The notes: generated from the sequence alone by a model not told the origin. A DNA stretch of 64,000 bases from UBA4459 sp963776205 (GCA_963776205.1 CAVZLR010000007.1:1-64000); one strand, 5' to 3'. Counted from the stretch's first letter, positions 9,662 to 17,278 are shown. Program-made: numbers and translations.

Positions 9662-9821
9662 GTTGTTCAAGTTTGCTTCGGCCATGCGGCCTCGCAAATT
9701 CGTGTTTCAGTTTTTTGTTTTGATAACTGATTTTTTCGTTTCAATAGTAAAATGGAGCACGAAATTTGCGAGGGAGCCACTTTTTCGTGGCGACTATGGC
9801 AATCTTGAAATACGCCAGAGC
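9662..9821. repeat. Interspersed palindromic repeat, copy 2 (next to the GIY-YIG gene)
   Basis: Diverged second copy of the 8134-8292 element. It shares GCCTCGCAAATTCGTGTTTC, the centre, and the right arm GGAGCACGAAATTTGCGAGG, followed by CAATCTTGAA. The inner and outer arms are inverted relative to each other, so the element can form a long hairpin. It ends 16 bp upstream of the GIY-YIG start. A further GC-rich palindromic stretch with CCTCCAGAGG lies at 9832-9900 before the dehydrogenase stop. Confidence 0.78.
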
Positions 9822-9950
9822 TGAATGTGTATTTTTTCCTCCTCCCTCCGCCTGCCAAAGAGCAACGGCGGACAGGCCTGCCCCCTCCAGAGGGGGACAT
9901 TCTGCTTCATTTTCTACTTTTTCCTTTTTACTTTTTCCATTTAACTTGAT

Positions 9951-11246
9951 CTAGAGCCTCCCATCCACAATTTTCTGATCGAGGAAGCCTTTGATGTCGA
10001 AGATGACGGCACCCGATCCATTGGTTAATTTCGGAAAATCGATGTTGGCGAACTGCCGGTGTGCTACTGCCAATACCACTGCATCATAATGCTCATTGTA
10101 TAATTGTCCGGCATCTGAAAACGTCTTCACACCATATTCTTCCATCACCTCTATAGGTTGTGCCCACGGATCATGTACATCTACATGGCAGCCAAATGCT
10201 TCCAGTTCATGAACGACATCTACTACTTTGGTATTTCGAATATCGGGGCAGTTTTCTTTAAAGGTGATGCCTAAGACCAATACTTTCGAATTCAAAATCT
10301 TATGACCTTTTTTGATCATCAGTTTCACAACCTTGTCTGCCACAAAATGGGGCATATAATCGTTCACACGCCTTCCCGAACGGATTACCTGTGGATAATA
10401 ACCTAATGCTTCTGCTTTGAATGCCAGGTAGTATGGATCCACACCGATACAATGGCCACCTACCAGTCCGGGTTTGTATTTGATAAAGTTCCATTTTGAG
10501 CCGGCCGCTTCAATCACATCATTGGTGTCAATTCCCATCCGGTCGAAAATGAGTGCCAGTTCGTTGACAAAAGAAATATTCAAATCGCGCTGGGCATTTT
10601 CAATCACTTTGGAGGCTTCTGCGACTTTGATACTGGAAGCTTTATGGGTACCATTCAACAGAATCGTATTGTACAGATCATCAATTTCATCTGCAATTTC
10701 AGGCGTTGAGCCAGAAGTTACCTTTTTGATCTTAATTAATGGTCGTTCTTTATCTCCCGGATTGATCCTTTCTGGTGAATAGGCTGCATAAAAATCTTTG
10801 TTGAATGTCAGTCCGCTTACTTTTTCAATTACCGGGATGCAATCTTCTTCGGTAGCACCGGGGTAAACGGTGGATTCATACACTACAATATCTCCCCTGC
10901 TAATTACCTTTCCAACTGTTTCGCTGGCTTTAACAAGGGGTGTCAGGTCGGGTCGCTTGTATTCATCAATAGGTGTTGGGACGGTTACAAAATAGATGTT
11001 AGAAGTTTTTATTTCATCCATCTCAGTTGTTAAAAACAAGCCTTTCTCAGCACCAGGACTCCCAACCAAAACCGATTGCAGTTCTTTATCTTCCACTTCA
11101 AGGGTATCGTCATGCCCGTTGGTTAATTCCTTAACCCTTTCCGCATCAATATCATAACCTATCACAGGATATTTCTTTGCAAATTCAACAGCTAGCGGCA
11201 AGCCTACATAGCCCAAGCCAATGATTGCGATGTTGTATTTTTTCAT
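9951..11246 (-). CDS. Nucleotide-sugar dehydrogenase (UDP-HexNAc 6-dehydrogenase, TviB/WbpO-like)
   Basis: NAD-dependent, four-electron oxidoreductase of 431 residues that turns a UDP-hexose or UDP-N-acetylhexosamine into the uronic acid. The N-terminal Rossmann site is IAIIGLGYVGLPLA. The central substrate-binding domain has the catalytic region VIENAQRDLNISFVNEL. The nucleophilic Cys lies in GLVGGHCIGVDPYYL. The C-terminal domain starts with VLVLGITFKENCPDIRNT. The DDTLEVEDKEL insert after residue 45 and overall resemblance point to the TviB/WbpO group (UDP-GalNAc or UDP-GlcNAc) rather than UDP-glucose dehydrogenase. It would supply an acidic sugar for the glycan. Upstream neighbour: the GxxExxY gene; downstream: the repeats and GIY-YIG gene. 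Confidence 0.92.
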   Translation of the reverse strand: MKKYNIAIIGLGYVGLPLAVEFAKKYPVIGYDIDAERVKELTNGHDDTLEVEDKELQSVLVGSPGAEKGLFLTTEMDEIKTSNIYFVTVPTPIDEYKRPDLTPLVKASETVGKVISRGDIVVYESTVYPGATEEDCIPVIEKVSGLTFNKDFYAAYSPERINPGDKERPLIKIKKVTSGSTPEIADEIDDLYNTILLNGTHKASSIKVAEASKVIENAQRDLNISFVNELALIFDRMGIDTNDVIEAAGSKWNFIKYKPGLVGGHCIGVDPYYLAFKAEALGYYPQVIRSGRRVNDYMPHFVADKVVKLMIKKGHKILNSKVLVLGITFKENCPDIRNTKVVDVVHELEAFGCHVDVHDPWAQPIEVMEEYGVKTFSDAGQLYNEHYDAVVLAVAHRQFANIDFPKLTNGSGAVIFDIKGFLDQKIVDGRL

Positions 11247-11283
11247 GTATGATTGTGTGTGATTTTTATTTTTAGAAAAAGCT

Positions 11284-11326
11284 GCAACGCTAAGTTACGC
11301 AAAGAAACGCTGAGATGCGCAGAGAA
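11284..11326. repeat. Decameric word array, left bracket of the GxxExxY gene
   Basis: Four consecutive near-repeats of a 10-nt word of the type nnCGCwrAGn: AACGCTAAGT, TACGCAAAGA, AACGCTGAGA, TGCGCAGAGA. An array of the same word family lies in opposite orientation at 11759-11811, on the other side of the GxxExxY gene. The period of about one helical turn and the inversion suggest a structural or recognition function. Confidence 0.8.
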
Positions 11327-11348
11327 TAACCTTAAGGTTTTTATCAAA

Positions 11349-11726
11349 TTATAAATTATTCACAAACCTTCGAATGCCTTTTTTCAATAATTGTACATTA
11401 AAATTGATCAGTAATCCCAGCTTATAATCGCCCAGTTTCAAATAAGTTAGAATTTGGGCTTCATGAACATCCATGATAGCATCAACGGTTTTAATTTCAA
11501 CTACTACTTTATTTTCGATCAACAGGTCTATCCGGTATCCATGATCCAGTTTCACGTCTTTATAAATAATGGGCATGGGTTTTTCCTTTTCAACTTTCAA
11601 TCCGCTTTCGATCAACTCAAAATATAAACATTCCTGATAAGCTGACTCCAAAAGACCTGGCCCCAATGCTTTGTGCACTTCGATGGCCTTTCCTATAATT
11701 ATATTTGAAATTTCATTTTCGTGCAT
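11349..11726 (-). CDS. GxxExxY family protein
   Basis: Protein of 125 residues with the family-defining GLLESAY (G-x-x-E-x-x-Y) near residue 25, preceded by IIGKAIEVHKALGPG. The PD-(D/E)xK-like core follows: YRIDLLIENKVVVEIKTVD, with Asp, Glu and Lys in the spacing of that nuclease fold. The C-terminus QILTYLKLGDYKLGLLINFN is also typical. The family is widespread in Bacteroidota, has no established function and is often found inside unrelated operons. Here it separates the UDP-sugar dehydrogenase from cysN on the same strand and is bracketed by inverted decamer arrays 22 bp and 32 bp away. Nuclease activity is an inference from the fold only. Confidence 0.92.
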   Translation of the reverse strand: MHENEISNIIIGKAIEVHKALGPGLLESAYQECLYFELIESGLKVEKEKPMPIIYKDVKLDHGYRIDLLIENKVVVEIKTVDAIMDVHEAQILTYLKLGDYKLGLLINFNVQLLKKGIRRFVNNL

Positions 11727-11758
11727 CGTCCTTTAATACTGATTTACGAATTGATATT

Positions 11759-11811
11759 GTTGCGTTCTTCTTCGCGAAACTTTGCGCTAACTCAGCGATA
11801 CTCTGCGTAAC
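11759..11811. repeat. Decameric word array, right bracket of the GxxExxY gene
   Basis: Read on the minus strand it gives TTACGCAGAG, TATCGCTGAG, TTAGCGCAAAG and TTTCGCGAAG, the same word family as the array at 11284-11326. The two arrays therefore form a long, imperfect inverted repeat around the gene. RNA across this locus could fold into a stem enclosing the open reading frame. Confidence 0.8.
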
Positions 11812-11847
11812 AACTTCGGAATTCACAACTCAAGGCCCCTTTCTCTA

Positions 11848-13762
11848 TTAAAGTGGGAAAATTTTCTTTTCTGATAAATAGCTCAGCACCTTTTCAATGC
11901 CTTTGTCTTTTTCCTCAGGTTTTACAATTATTTCCGGATTTTCCGGTGTTTCATAATCCATATCAACCCCGGGTAAGTATTTAATACTTCCTTCTTCGAT
12001 GAGTTCATACAGATTGTATTGGTCATTTTTTCGACAATAATCTAAATCAGCATCCATATAAATCAAGTGGAACTGATCTTGTCCGATAATTTCTTCTGCC
12101 TGCAAACGTATTGACTCACTTGGAGAAATAAAAGAACAAATAACAATGATTCCCTGTTGGTTCAATAATTTTGAAATGTAGGCCACCCTTCTCAGATGTT
12201 CGGCCCGGTCTGAAGGAGAATAATCCAATTCACGCGACAAACCGGAACGTGTTGATTTACCATCCAGCAGCACCACATGAGCTCCCATATCGAATAAACT
12301 CTTTTGAAGCGAATATGCCAGTTCGTTTTTCCCTGAACCATGCAGTCCGGTAAACCAGATCGTGGCCGCTTTTTGCTGATATCTTTTTTCGTATTCCTGC
12401 TTTTCAATCAGGCCAACTCCTTTAACGATCAACTCTTTGTCAATATCGGTGATTTTTATAGGCAATGCATCACTACTCACTTTGTCGAGTATCATGCCTA
12501 CCGCACAAGTGTTGTGCGTCATCGGGTCGATCAGAATGAATGAGCCTGTGCTTCTGTTCTTTTCATAGGGATCGAAAAATAAGGGTTTGTTGGAGGTGAT
12601 CAGCACCCGGCCTATTTCATTCAATGCAAGATATGGTACCTCTGACTTCTCCAGTGTATTTACATCTACTTTGTATCGGATCGCATCAATCCGCGCTTTG
12701 GAAGTACTGGTATTGTGTTTAATGAAAAATTGGGTGTTGCGGTCCATCAGTTGTTCATCCATCCATACCAACATCGCTTCGAATCGTCGCTCAATCTTTG
12801 GTAAATTATGCGGATGTACCAGCATATCACCCCTTGACACATCTATTTCATCTTCGAGCGTGATGGTTACCGATTGCGGCGGAAATGCAAAATCAGGCTC
12901 TCCATCATAGGTAACAATTGATTTTACCCGTGATGTTTTACGTGATGGTAGCACCATCACTTCATCTCCTTTGTGAACAACTCCCGAAGCTATTTTGGCT
13001 GCAAATCCACGAAAATTGTGACTCGGTCGGATCACGTATTGCACTGGAAATCTAAAATCCCTAAAATTACGGTCACTGCTTACATAGGCTGTTTCAAGAA
13101 ATTCAAGCAGACTTTTGCCATGATACCAGGGCATTTTATCAGAGATGTCTACAACATTATCACCTTTCAATGCCGATAGCGGAAAAAATCGTACATCCTG
13201 CACATCCAGCTGGGTAGTAAATTCGCGATAATCCTGGCAAATTTTATCATACACTTCCTGGCTGTATCCAACAAGGTCCATTTTGTTCACTGCCAGCGCA
13301 ATATGTTTAATTCCCAGCAAGGAAACCAGGTAGGTATGCCTGCGGGTTTGCGTAATCACACCCAATGTGGCATCCACAAGAATAATGGCCAGGTTGGCTG
13401 TAGAAGCTCCAGTGACCATATTGCGGGTATATTGCTCATGTCCAGGTGTATCAGCAATAATAAATTTTCTTTTGCTGGTAGAGAAATATCGGTACGCCAC
13501 ATCGATTGTAATGCCCTGCTCTCGCTCGGCTTTTAGTCCATCCAGCAAGTAAGGCATAATCAATTTCTTCTCCGGCATGGCCTTCTTTTTTACTGTCTCT
13601 TTCCAAAGCAGCCAACTGGTCTTCGTACAATTTTTTACTATCGAATAACAACCGGCCTATCAATGTTGATTTTCCATCATCCACGGACCCTGCCGTTAAA
13701 AAACGAAGCAGGTCCTTCTTCTGATCCTGATCAAGAAAAGTTTTTATATCTATTTCTGACAT
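11848..13762 (-). CDS. cysN: Sulfate adenylyltransferase subunit 1 fused to an APS-kinase-like domain (CysNC), one frameshift
   Basis: GTPase subunit of ATP sulfurylase, which with CysD makes adenosine 5'-phosphosulfate from ATP and sulfate. GTPase motifs: G1 AGSVDDGKSTLIGRLL, G3 DTPGHEQYTRNM, G4 NKMDL, then two beta-barrel domains. From about residue 466 a C-terminal APS-kinase-like domain follows. Its Walker A reads GLHGSGKNEL, with Asn where Ser/Thr is required, and DGDN of active kinases is DGKS. The domain is therefore probably inactive, and a complete separate cysC is present at 15265-15873. The frame breaks near 13552, between EEIDYALL and LDGLKAEREQG; one extra base explains it. Full length is about 638 residues. 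The S23-type gene and the word array at 13823 separate it from cysD. Confidence 0.9.
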
Positions 13763-13822
13763 ATGTCTTTTTGTTTACTTACTGATTATTAATGATTCAA
13801 TATTGAATGAAAAAAGTTATGA

Positions 13823-13884
13823 GGCATGGGGCATGGGGCATGGGGCATGGGCATGGAGCATGGGGCATGGAGCATGGGGCATGG
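13823..13884. repeat. GCATGGG heptamer array, left bracket of a four-helix-bundle gene
   Basis: About nine consecutive copies of a seven-base word, mostly GCATGGG with GCATGGA variants and one six-base unit. It lies 13 bp past the stop codon of the four-helix-bundle gene, in the junction before cysN. A degenerate set of the inverted word (CATGC, CCATGC) lies on the other side of that gene at 14286-14322. Confidence 0.88.
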
Positions 13885-13897
13885 TGTATTGATTAGT

Positions 13898-14257
13898 TTA
13901 TTTTATAATTGTTTTTCGAAAGTTTGTAATTCGCTGACTCAGATATTTAAGTTTTGCAAATAATTCATTTTTTTCATCCATTGTAATTAATTCTCTCCTT
14001 TGAAAAACTATTATGATATTGGAGCATTCGAATACCGATCTTCTGGCATAGTTAAGAAATTGTGCAAATTCATTTTTTGAAAATGATCCCGCTCCTTCTG
14101 CAATATTATTTGAAATACTTAATGCGGCTCCCCTAAGCTGTTCAGCAAACCTATAATGATTTTTACTTTCAGCTCTGTCGGCAAAATTATAAAGCACATC
14201 TGCCACTTCAATACTGTCTTTCCAAATGTCTAAATCTTCAAAACGAAAATCAGCCAT
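13898..14257 (-). CDS. S23/four-helix-bundle protein
   Basis: Protein of 119 residues, all helical, of the S23 (23S rRNA intervening-sequence) four-helix-bundle family. Marker segments: FRFEDLDIWKDSIEVADVLY at the N-terminus, AEQLRGAALSISNNIAEGAG near residue 45 and EFAQFLNYARRSVFECSNII near residue 65, in which small and acidic positions are conserved. Members are encoded inside 23S rRNA intervening sequences in some bacteria and free in genomes of many Bacteroidota. The function is unknown. Here it interrupts the cysD-cysN pair, which normally sit next to each other, so it looks inserted. It is bracketed by the heptamer array and its degenerate inverse. Confidence 0.9.
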   Translation of the reverse strand: MADFRFEDLDIWKDSIEVADVLYNFADRAESKNHYRFAEQLRGAALSISNNIAEGAGSFSKNEFAQFLNYARRSVFECSNIIIVFQRRELITMDEKNELFAKLKYLSQRITNFRKTIIK

Positions 14258-14285
14258 AATTACTACTTCTTCATTTTTTTATATT

Positions 14286-14322
14286 CATGCCTAACCATGC
14301 TCTCAGCACTCTGCAGCATGCT
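14286..14322. repeat. Degenerate inverted CATGC words, right bracket of the four-helix-bundle gene
   Basis: The segment holds CATGCC, CCATGCTC and GCAGCATGC, the reverse complement of the GCATGGG words of the array at 13823-13884, with other bases between them. It is short and degenerate, so the relation is less certain than for the GxxExxY brackets. Confidence 0.45.
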
Positions 14323-14328
14323 TCTTTT

Positions 14329-15237
14329 TTAAAAATACCCCTCTCGTTTTTTCTGTTCCATACTTGCTTCCTGGTCGAAATCAATAACCCTTGTAGTACG
14401 TTCTGATTTTGTTACCGTCATCATCTCTTCCACAATCTTTTCAATGGTGTCAGCATCTGAATCAATTGCACCAGTTAATGGATAACAACCCAATGTTCTG
14501 AATCGTACCATCCTCATTTTCGCCTGCTTCCGTAACTCTTCCGGCATGCGATCATCATCTACCATGATCAAATTTCCATCGATTTCAACGATAGGTCGTT
14601 CTTTGGCATAATACAAGGGTACGATCGGTATATTTTCAAGGCGTATATATTGCCAGATATCAAGTTCAGTCCAGTTTGAAATCGGGAATACACGAATTGA
14701 TTCTCCTTTATGCACTTTTGCGTTGTATGTATCCCATAATTCAGGCCGCTGATTCTTGGGATCCCACTGGTGGAAACGATCGCGGAAGGAGTAAATTCTT
14801 TCTTTGGCGCGGGATTTCTCTTCATCTCTTCTGGCTCCACCAAACGCGGCATCAAACTTATATTTCGTTAATCCTGCAAGCAGTGCCTGGGTTTTCATCA
14901 CGTCCGTATGCACTTTGCTGCCATGTGTGAATGGTCCGACCCCTTTTTTGAATCCTTCTTCATTGTAATGGGCGATTAAATCCCAACCATTTTCTTTGGT
15001 ATATGATTCGCGAAACTCAATCATTTCCTTGAATTTCCATTTGGAATCAATATGCATCAAAGGGAAAGGTACTTTCCCGGGATAAAATGCTTTTTCTGCC
15101 AGACGAACCATCACTGATGAATCCTTTCCTATAGAATAAAGCATCACCGGGTTTTCAAATTCGGCGGCTACTTCCCTGATGATCTGTATCGATTCAGCTT
15201 CAAGTTCTTTTAGATTATTTATAGTGTAATTATCCAT
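14329..15237 (-). CDS. cysD: Sulfate adenylyltransferase subunit 2
   Basis: Catalytic subunit of heterodimeric ATP sulfurylase, 302 residues, the usual length. It belongs to the PP-loop ATP pyrophosphatase family: the loop is YSIGKDSSVMVRLA near residue 35, followed by FPLMHIDSKWKFKEMIEFR. The sulfate and ATP site region is FDAAFGGARRDEEKSRAKER, and FPISNWTELDIWQYI follows. The C-terminus RTTRVIDFDQEASMEQKKR is the conserved tail that contacts CysN. It lies 27 bp downstream of cysC. The pairing with cysN is interrupted by the small four-helix-bundle gene. The product APS is used by CysC to make PAPS. Confidence 0.97.
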   Translation of the reverse strand: MDNYTINNLKELEAESIQIIREVAAEFENPVMLYSIGKDSSVMVRLAEKAFYPGKVPFPLMHIDSKWKFKEMIEFRESYTKENGWDLIAHYNEEGFKKGVGPFTHGSKVHTDVMKTQALLAGLTKYKFDAAFGGARRDEEKSRAKERIYSFRDRFHQWDPKNQRPELWDTYNAKVHKGESIRVFPISNWTELDIWQYIRLENIPIVPLYYAKERPIVEIDGNLIMVDDDRMPEELRKQAKMRMVRFRTLGCYPLTGAIDSDADTIEKIVEEMMTVTKSERTTRVIDFDQEASMEQKKREGYF

Positions 15238-15264
15238 TCTTTATGATTTGATATCCATTAAATT

Positions 15265-15873
15265 CTATTGCTGCTTGTATTTGATGATTGGTAATATATA
15301 ATCCAGGCATACTTCAACACATTCATCGACCGAAAGCTTATCTGTATGCAAAATAATATCAGCATCATCAGGCACATCAAAAGGTGAATCAATTCCAGTG
15401 AAATTTTTGATTTCTCCCCTGCGTGCTTTTTCATATAATCCTTTTACATCTCTTTGCTCACATACCTCAATGGGCGCATCCACAAAGACTTCAATAAAAT
15501 TCTCCTCGCCAATTATATTTTTGGCCATTTCACGAATTTCGTTGGTGGGACTGATAAAACTATTGATACAGATGATGCCGCTGTCCATGAGCAGTTTCGA
15601 CACTTCGGAAATCCTGCGAATATTTTCATAACGATCTTCTTCCGAAAATCCCAGGTTGTTGTTGATCCCGCTACGGATATTATCTCCATCCAGTACTTGC
15701 GTCAGGTACCCTCTTTTGTTTAATGCTAATTCAAAATGTTGTGCAATGGTTGTTTTACCCGCACCTGACAATCCTGTCATCCAGACCACCCTGGACTTTT
15801 GATTTAATAGTTTTTCTTTTGCACTCCTGTCAAGGAGTCTGTCGAAAGTAGTATGTATGTTTTTGTTCGTCAT
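15265..15873 (-). CDS. cysC: Adenylylsulfate (APS) kinase
   Basis: Free-standing APS kinase of 202 residues that phosphorylates APS to PAPS, the sulfate donor. All key motifs are intact: Walker A WMTGLSGAGKTTIA near residue 33, DGDNIRSGINNNLGF with the APS-binding Asp and Arg, SEEDRYENIRRISEVSKLL, and INSFISPTNEIRE. EQRDVKGLYEKARRGEI and FTGIDSPFDVP form the lid. This contrasts with the degenerate kinase domain attached to CysN, so this gene presumably provides the activity. It is followed by cysD and preceded by the second four-helix-bundle gene. Confidence 0.96.
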   Translation of the reverse strand: MTNKNIHTTFDRLLDRSAKEKLLNQKSRVVWMTGLSGAGKTTIAQHFELALNKRGYLTQVLDGDNIRSGINNNLGFSEEDRYENIRRISEVSKLLMDSGIICINSFISPTNEIREMAKNIIGEENFIEVFVDAPIEVCEQRDVKGLYEKARRGEIKNFTGIDSPFDVPDDADIILHTDKLSVDECVEVCLDYILPIIKYKQQ

Positions 15874-15880
15874 AAATCTT

Positions 15881-15912
15881 TTGTTACTGGTTTGCTGGTT
15901 GACTAGGACTGA
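15881..15912. repeat. GTTACTGGTTTGCTGGTT words, left bracket of the second four-helix-bundle gene
   Basis: The segment between the gene's stop and cysC holds TTGTTACTGGTTTGCTGGTT. On the other side of the gene (16313-16345) the inverse words occur: CAAGCAACGAGTAACAAGCAA, i.e. TTGTTACTCGTTGCTTG on the minus strand. The match is imperfect but has the same layout as the other hitchhiker genes. Confidence 0.5.
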
Positions 15913-16293
15913 TTACTTGTTTTTGTTTGTTTTCCAATGGTTTTCGACATATTGTATGAACTTATTGATCTTTTTGCCAAGTATATCATAATCATTCATA
16001 AGTTTTGTTAATGGTTGGTCTTCAAAATAAAGATCATTAATCATATTTAATTGTGAAATAACTTCATCACAAGAGCCCTGCGCATAAGTCAGAAATTTGA
16101 TAAAATCATCTTTGTATCTTTTTCTGCCATAGCCTTCGACAATTGTATCCTTTATACTCTTACTCGACCTTCTAACCTGACTTCCCTGTTCATATAATTC
16201 AAACTTCGGTAAAGTGAGGCTTATTTTATGAACTTCAATAGCCAGTTGATATGCCATTTGATAAATCTCTAACTCTTTATAACTTTTATTCAA
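15913..16293 (-). CDS. S23/four-helix-bundle protein, second copy, non-ATG start
   Basis: Second member of the S23-type four-helix-bundle family in this operon, only distantly similar to the one at 13898. Visible family segments: YKELEIYQMAYQLAIEVHKI, GSQVRRSSKSIKDTIVEGYG and FIKFLTYAQGSCDEVISQL. There is no ATG before the domain. A TTG at 16293 (then NKSYKELEIY) gives the usual family N-terminus; the frame stays open further upstream into the flanking repeat words up to 16338. The gene separates cysQ from cysC on the same strand. Function unknown; the position again looks like insertion into an operon junction. Confidence 0.82.
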   Translation of the reverse strand: MNKSYKELEIYQMAYQLAIEVHKISLTLPKFELYEQGSQVRRSSKSIKDTIVEGYGRKRYKDDFIKFLTYAQGSCDEVISQLNMINDLYFEDQPLTKLMNDYDILGKKINKFIQYVENHWKTNKNK

Positions 16294-16312
16294 TGTTTGA
16301 TTTATTATGTCT

Positions 16313-16345
16313 GCAACCTGACAAGCAACGAGTAACAAGCAACAA
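16313..16345. repeat. Inverted words, right bracket of the second four-helix-bundle gene
   Basis: GCAACCTGACAAGCAACGAG followed by TAACAAGCAACAA. On the minus strand this reads as GTTGCTTGTTACTCGTTGC-type words and pairs imperfectly with the words at 15881-15912. Confidence 0.5.
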
Positions 16346-16383
16346 TTTTACTTTTTAAGATCTTTCAATAAAAAATTATCCTT

Positions 16384-17187
16384 CTATACACCTTCTCTTT
16401 TTGCAATAAACCAGGGATTCAATAAATTCTCTTTGTTATATTCCAATGGAATATTTTCATCTTCAGCCAACACGACTTTGCCTCCTGCAGCATTCACTAT
16501 GGCATGCCCAGCTCCTGTATCCCACTCCATCGTTGGAGCAAAACGTGGATATATATCAGCAGCACCTTCGGCAATCAGGCATAGTTTCAACGAGCTTCCT
16601 TTGGAAACTATTTGTATGTTGGGATGATGGTTTTCCATTTTTTCAATAAAAGCAGACGTTTCAGCACTCAAATGGGAGCGACTGGCTACAACTCTGTATC
16701 TGTTTTCATTTTTAATTTCGGGCAAATTAATGGCTTTTTCACGTAGCTCACTAACTGATCTGTTAAATTTTTCGGTATTCTGAAGTTTATAAGCGCCCCG
16801 ATTTTTTATACCCACATATAAAACATCTGTAACTGGCACATAAATGATACCTGCTACTGGTTCTCCATGATCGATAAGCGCAATGTTTACCGTGAACTCG
16901 CCGTTTTTTTTAATGAATTCCTTTGTTCCGTCAAGCGGATCAACCAGCCAGAACTGTTTCCAGTCTTTCCTTTCTTCAAATGGCAGGTGTTTACCTTCTT
17001 CACTAAGAATTGGTATCGCAGTTTTTTCAAGATACGAGGTAATGATTTGATGTGAAGCATTATCTGCAGTCGTTAATGGTGAACTGTCTTTTTTGTATTC
17101 AATATCAAAATTCGTATCATAGATTTCCATGATTGCTTTTCCTGCTTCAATGGACGCTTTAATAGCTATTTCAATTAATTTTTCCAT
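16384..17187 (-). CDS. cysQ: 3'(2'),5'-bisphosphate nucleotidase
   Basis: Magnesium-dependent phosphatase of 267 residues in the inositol-monophosphatase superfamily. It hydrolyses 3'-phosphoadenosine 5'-phosphate (PAP), the by-product of sulfotransfer, and so relieves product inhibition. Motifs: PLTTADNASHQ near residue 37, ILSEEGK, the metal-binding FWLVDPLDGTKEFIKKNGEF near residue 80, and MEWDTGAGHAIVNAAGG near residue 220 with the second metal Asp. It is the first sulfur-activation gene of the operon, followed by the second four-helix-bundle gene and cysC. Its presence fits PAPS use by a sulfotransferase; no PAPS reductase or sulfite reductase is in the window. Confidence 0.95.
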   Translation of the reverse strand: MEKLIEIAIKASIEAGKAIMEIYDTNFDIEYKKDSSPLTTADNASHQIITSYLEKTAIPILSEEGKHLPFEERKDWKQFWLVDPLDGTKEFIKKNGEFTVNIALIDHGEPVAGIIYVPVTDVLYVGIKNRGAYKLQNTEKFNRSVSELREKAINLPEIKNENRYRVVASRSHLSAETSAFIEKMENHHPNIQIVSKGSSLKLCLIAEGAADIYPRFAPTMEWDTGAGHAIVNAAGGKVVLAEDENIPLEYNKENLLNPWFIAKREGV

Positions 17188-17278
17188 ACGTTCTCTGCTG
17201 CTCGGGCACGCTTCCGCCTCCTAAGTCACATGCACAATTTACATGTAACTGAATTTATGTGTTTTATGTGTTAATCCA

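Noticed and set aside
9262..9821. Complete insertion sequence around the GIY-YIG gene
   Set aside because: No transposase, terminal inverted repeats of IS type or target-site duplication could be seen. The flanks are palindromic repeats, so only a possible hitchhiking element is proposed.
13823..13884. GCATGGG array as a CRISPR or origin iteron set
   Set aside because: The units are 7 bp and adjacent, with no spacers, and no replication gene is nearby. It fits the word arrays that flank small hitchhiker genes.
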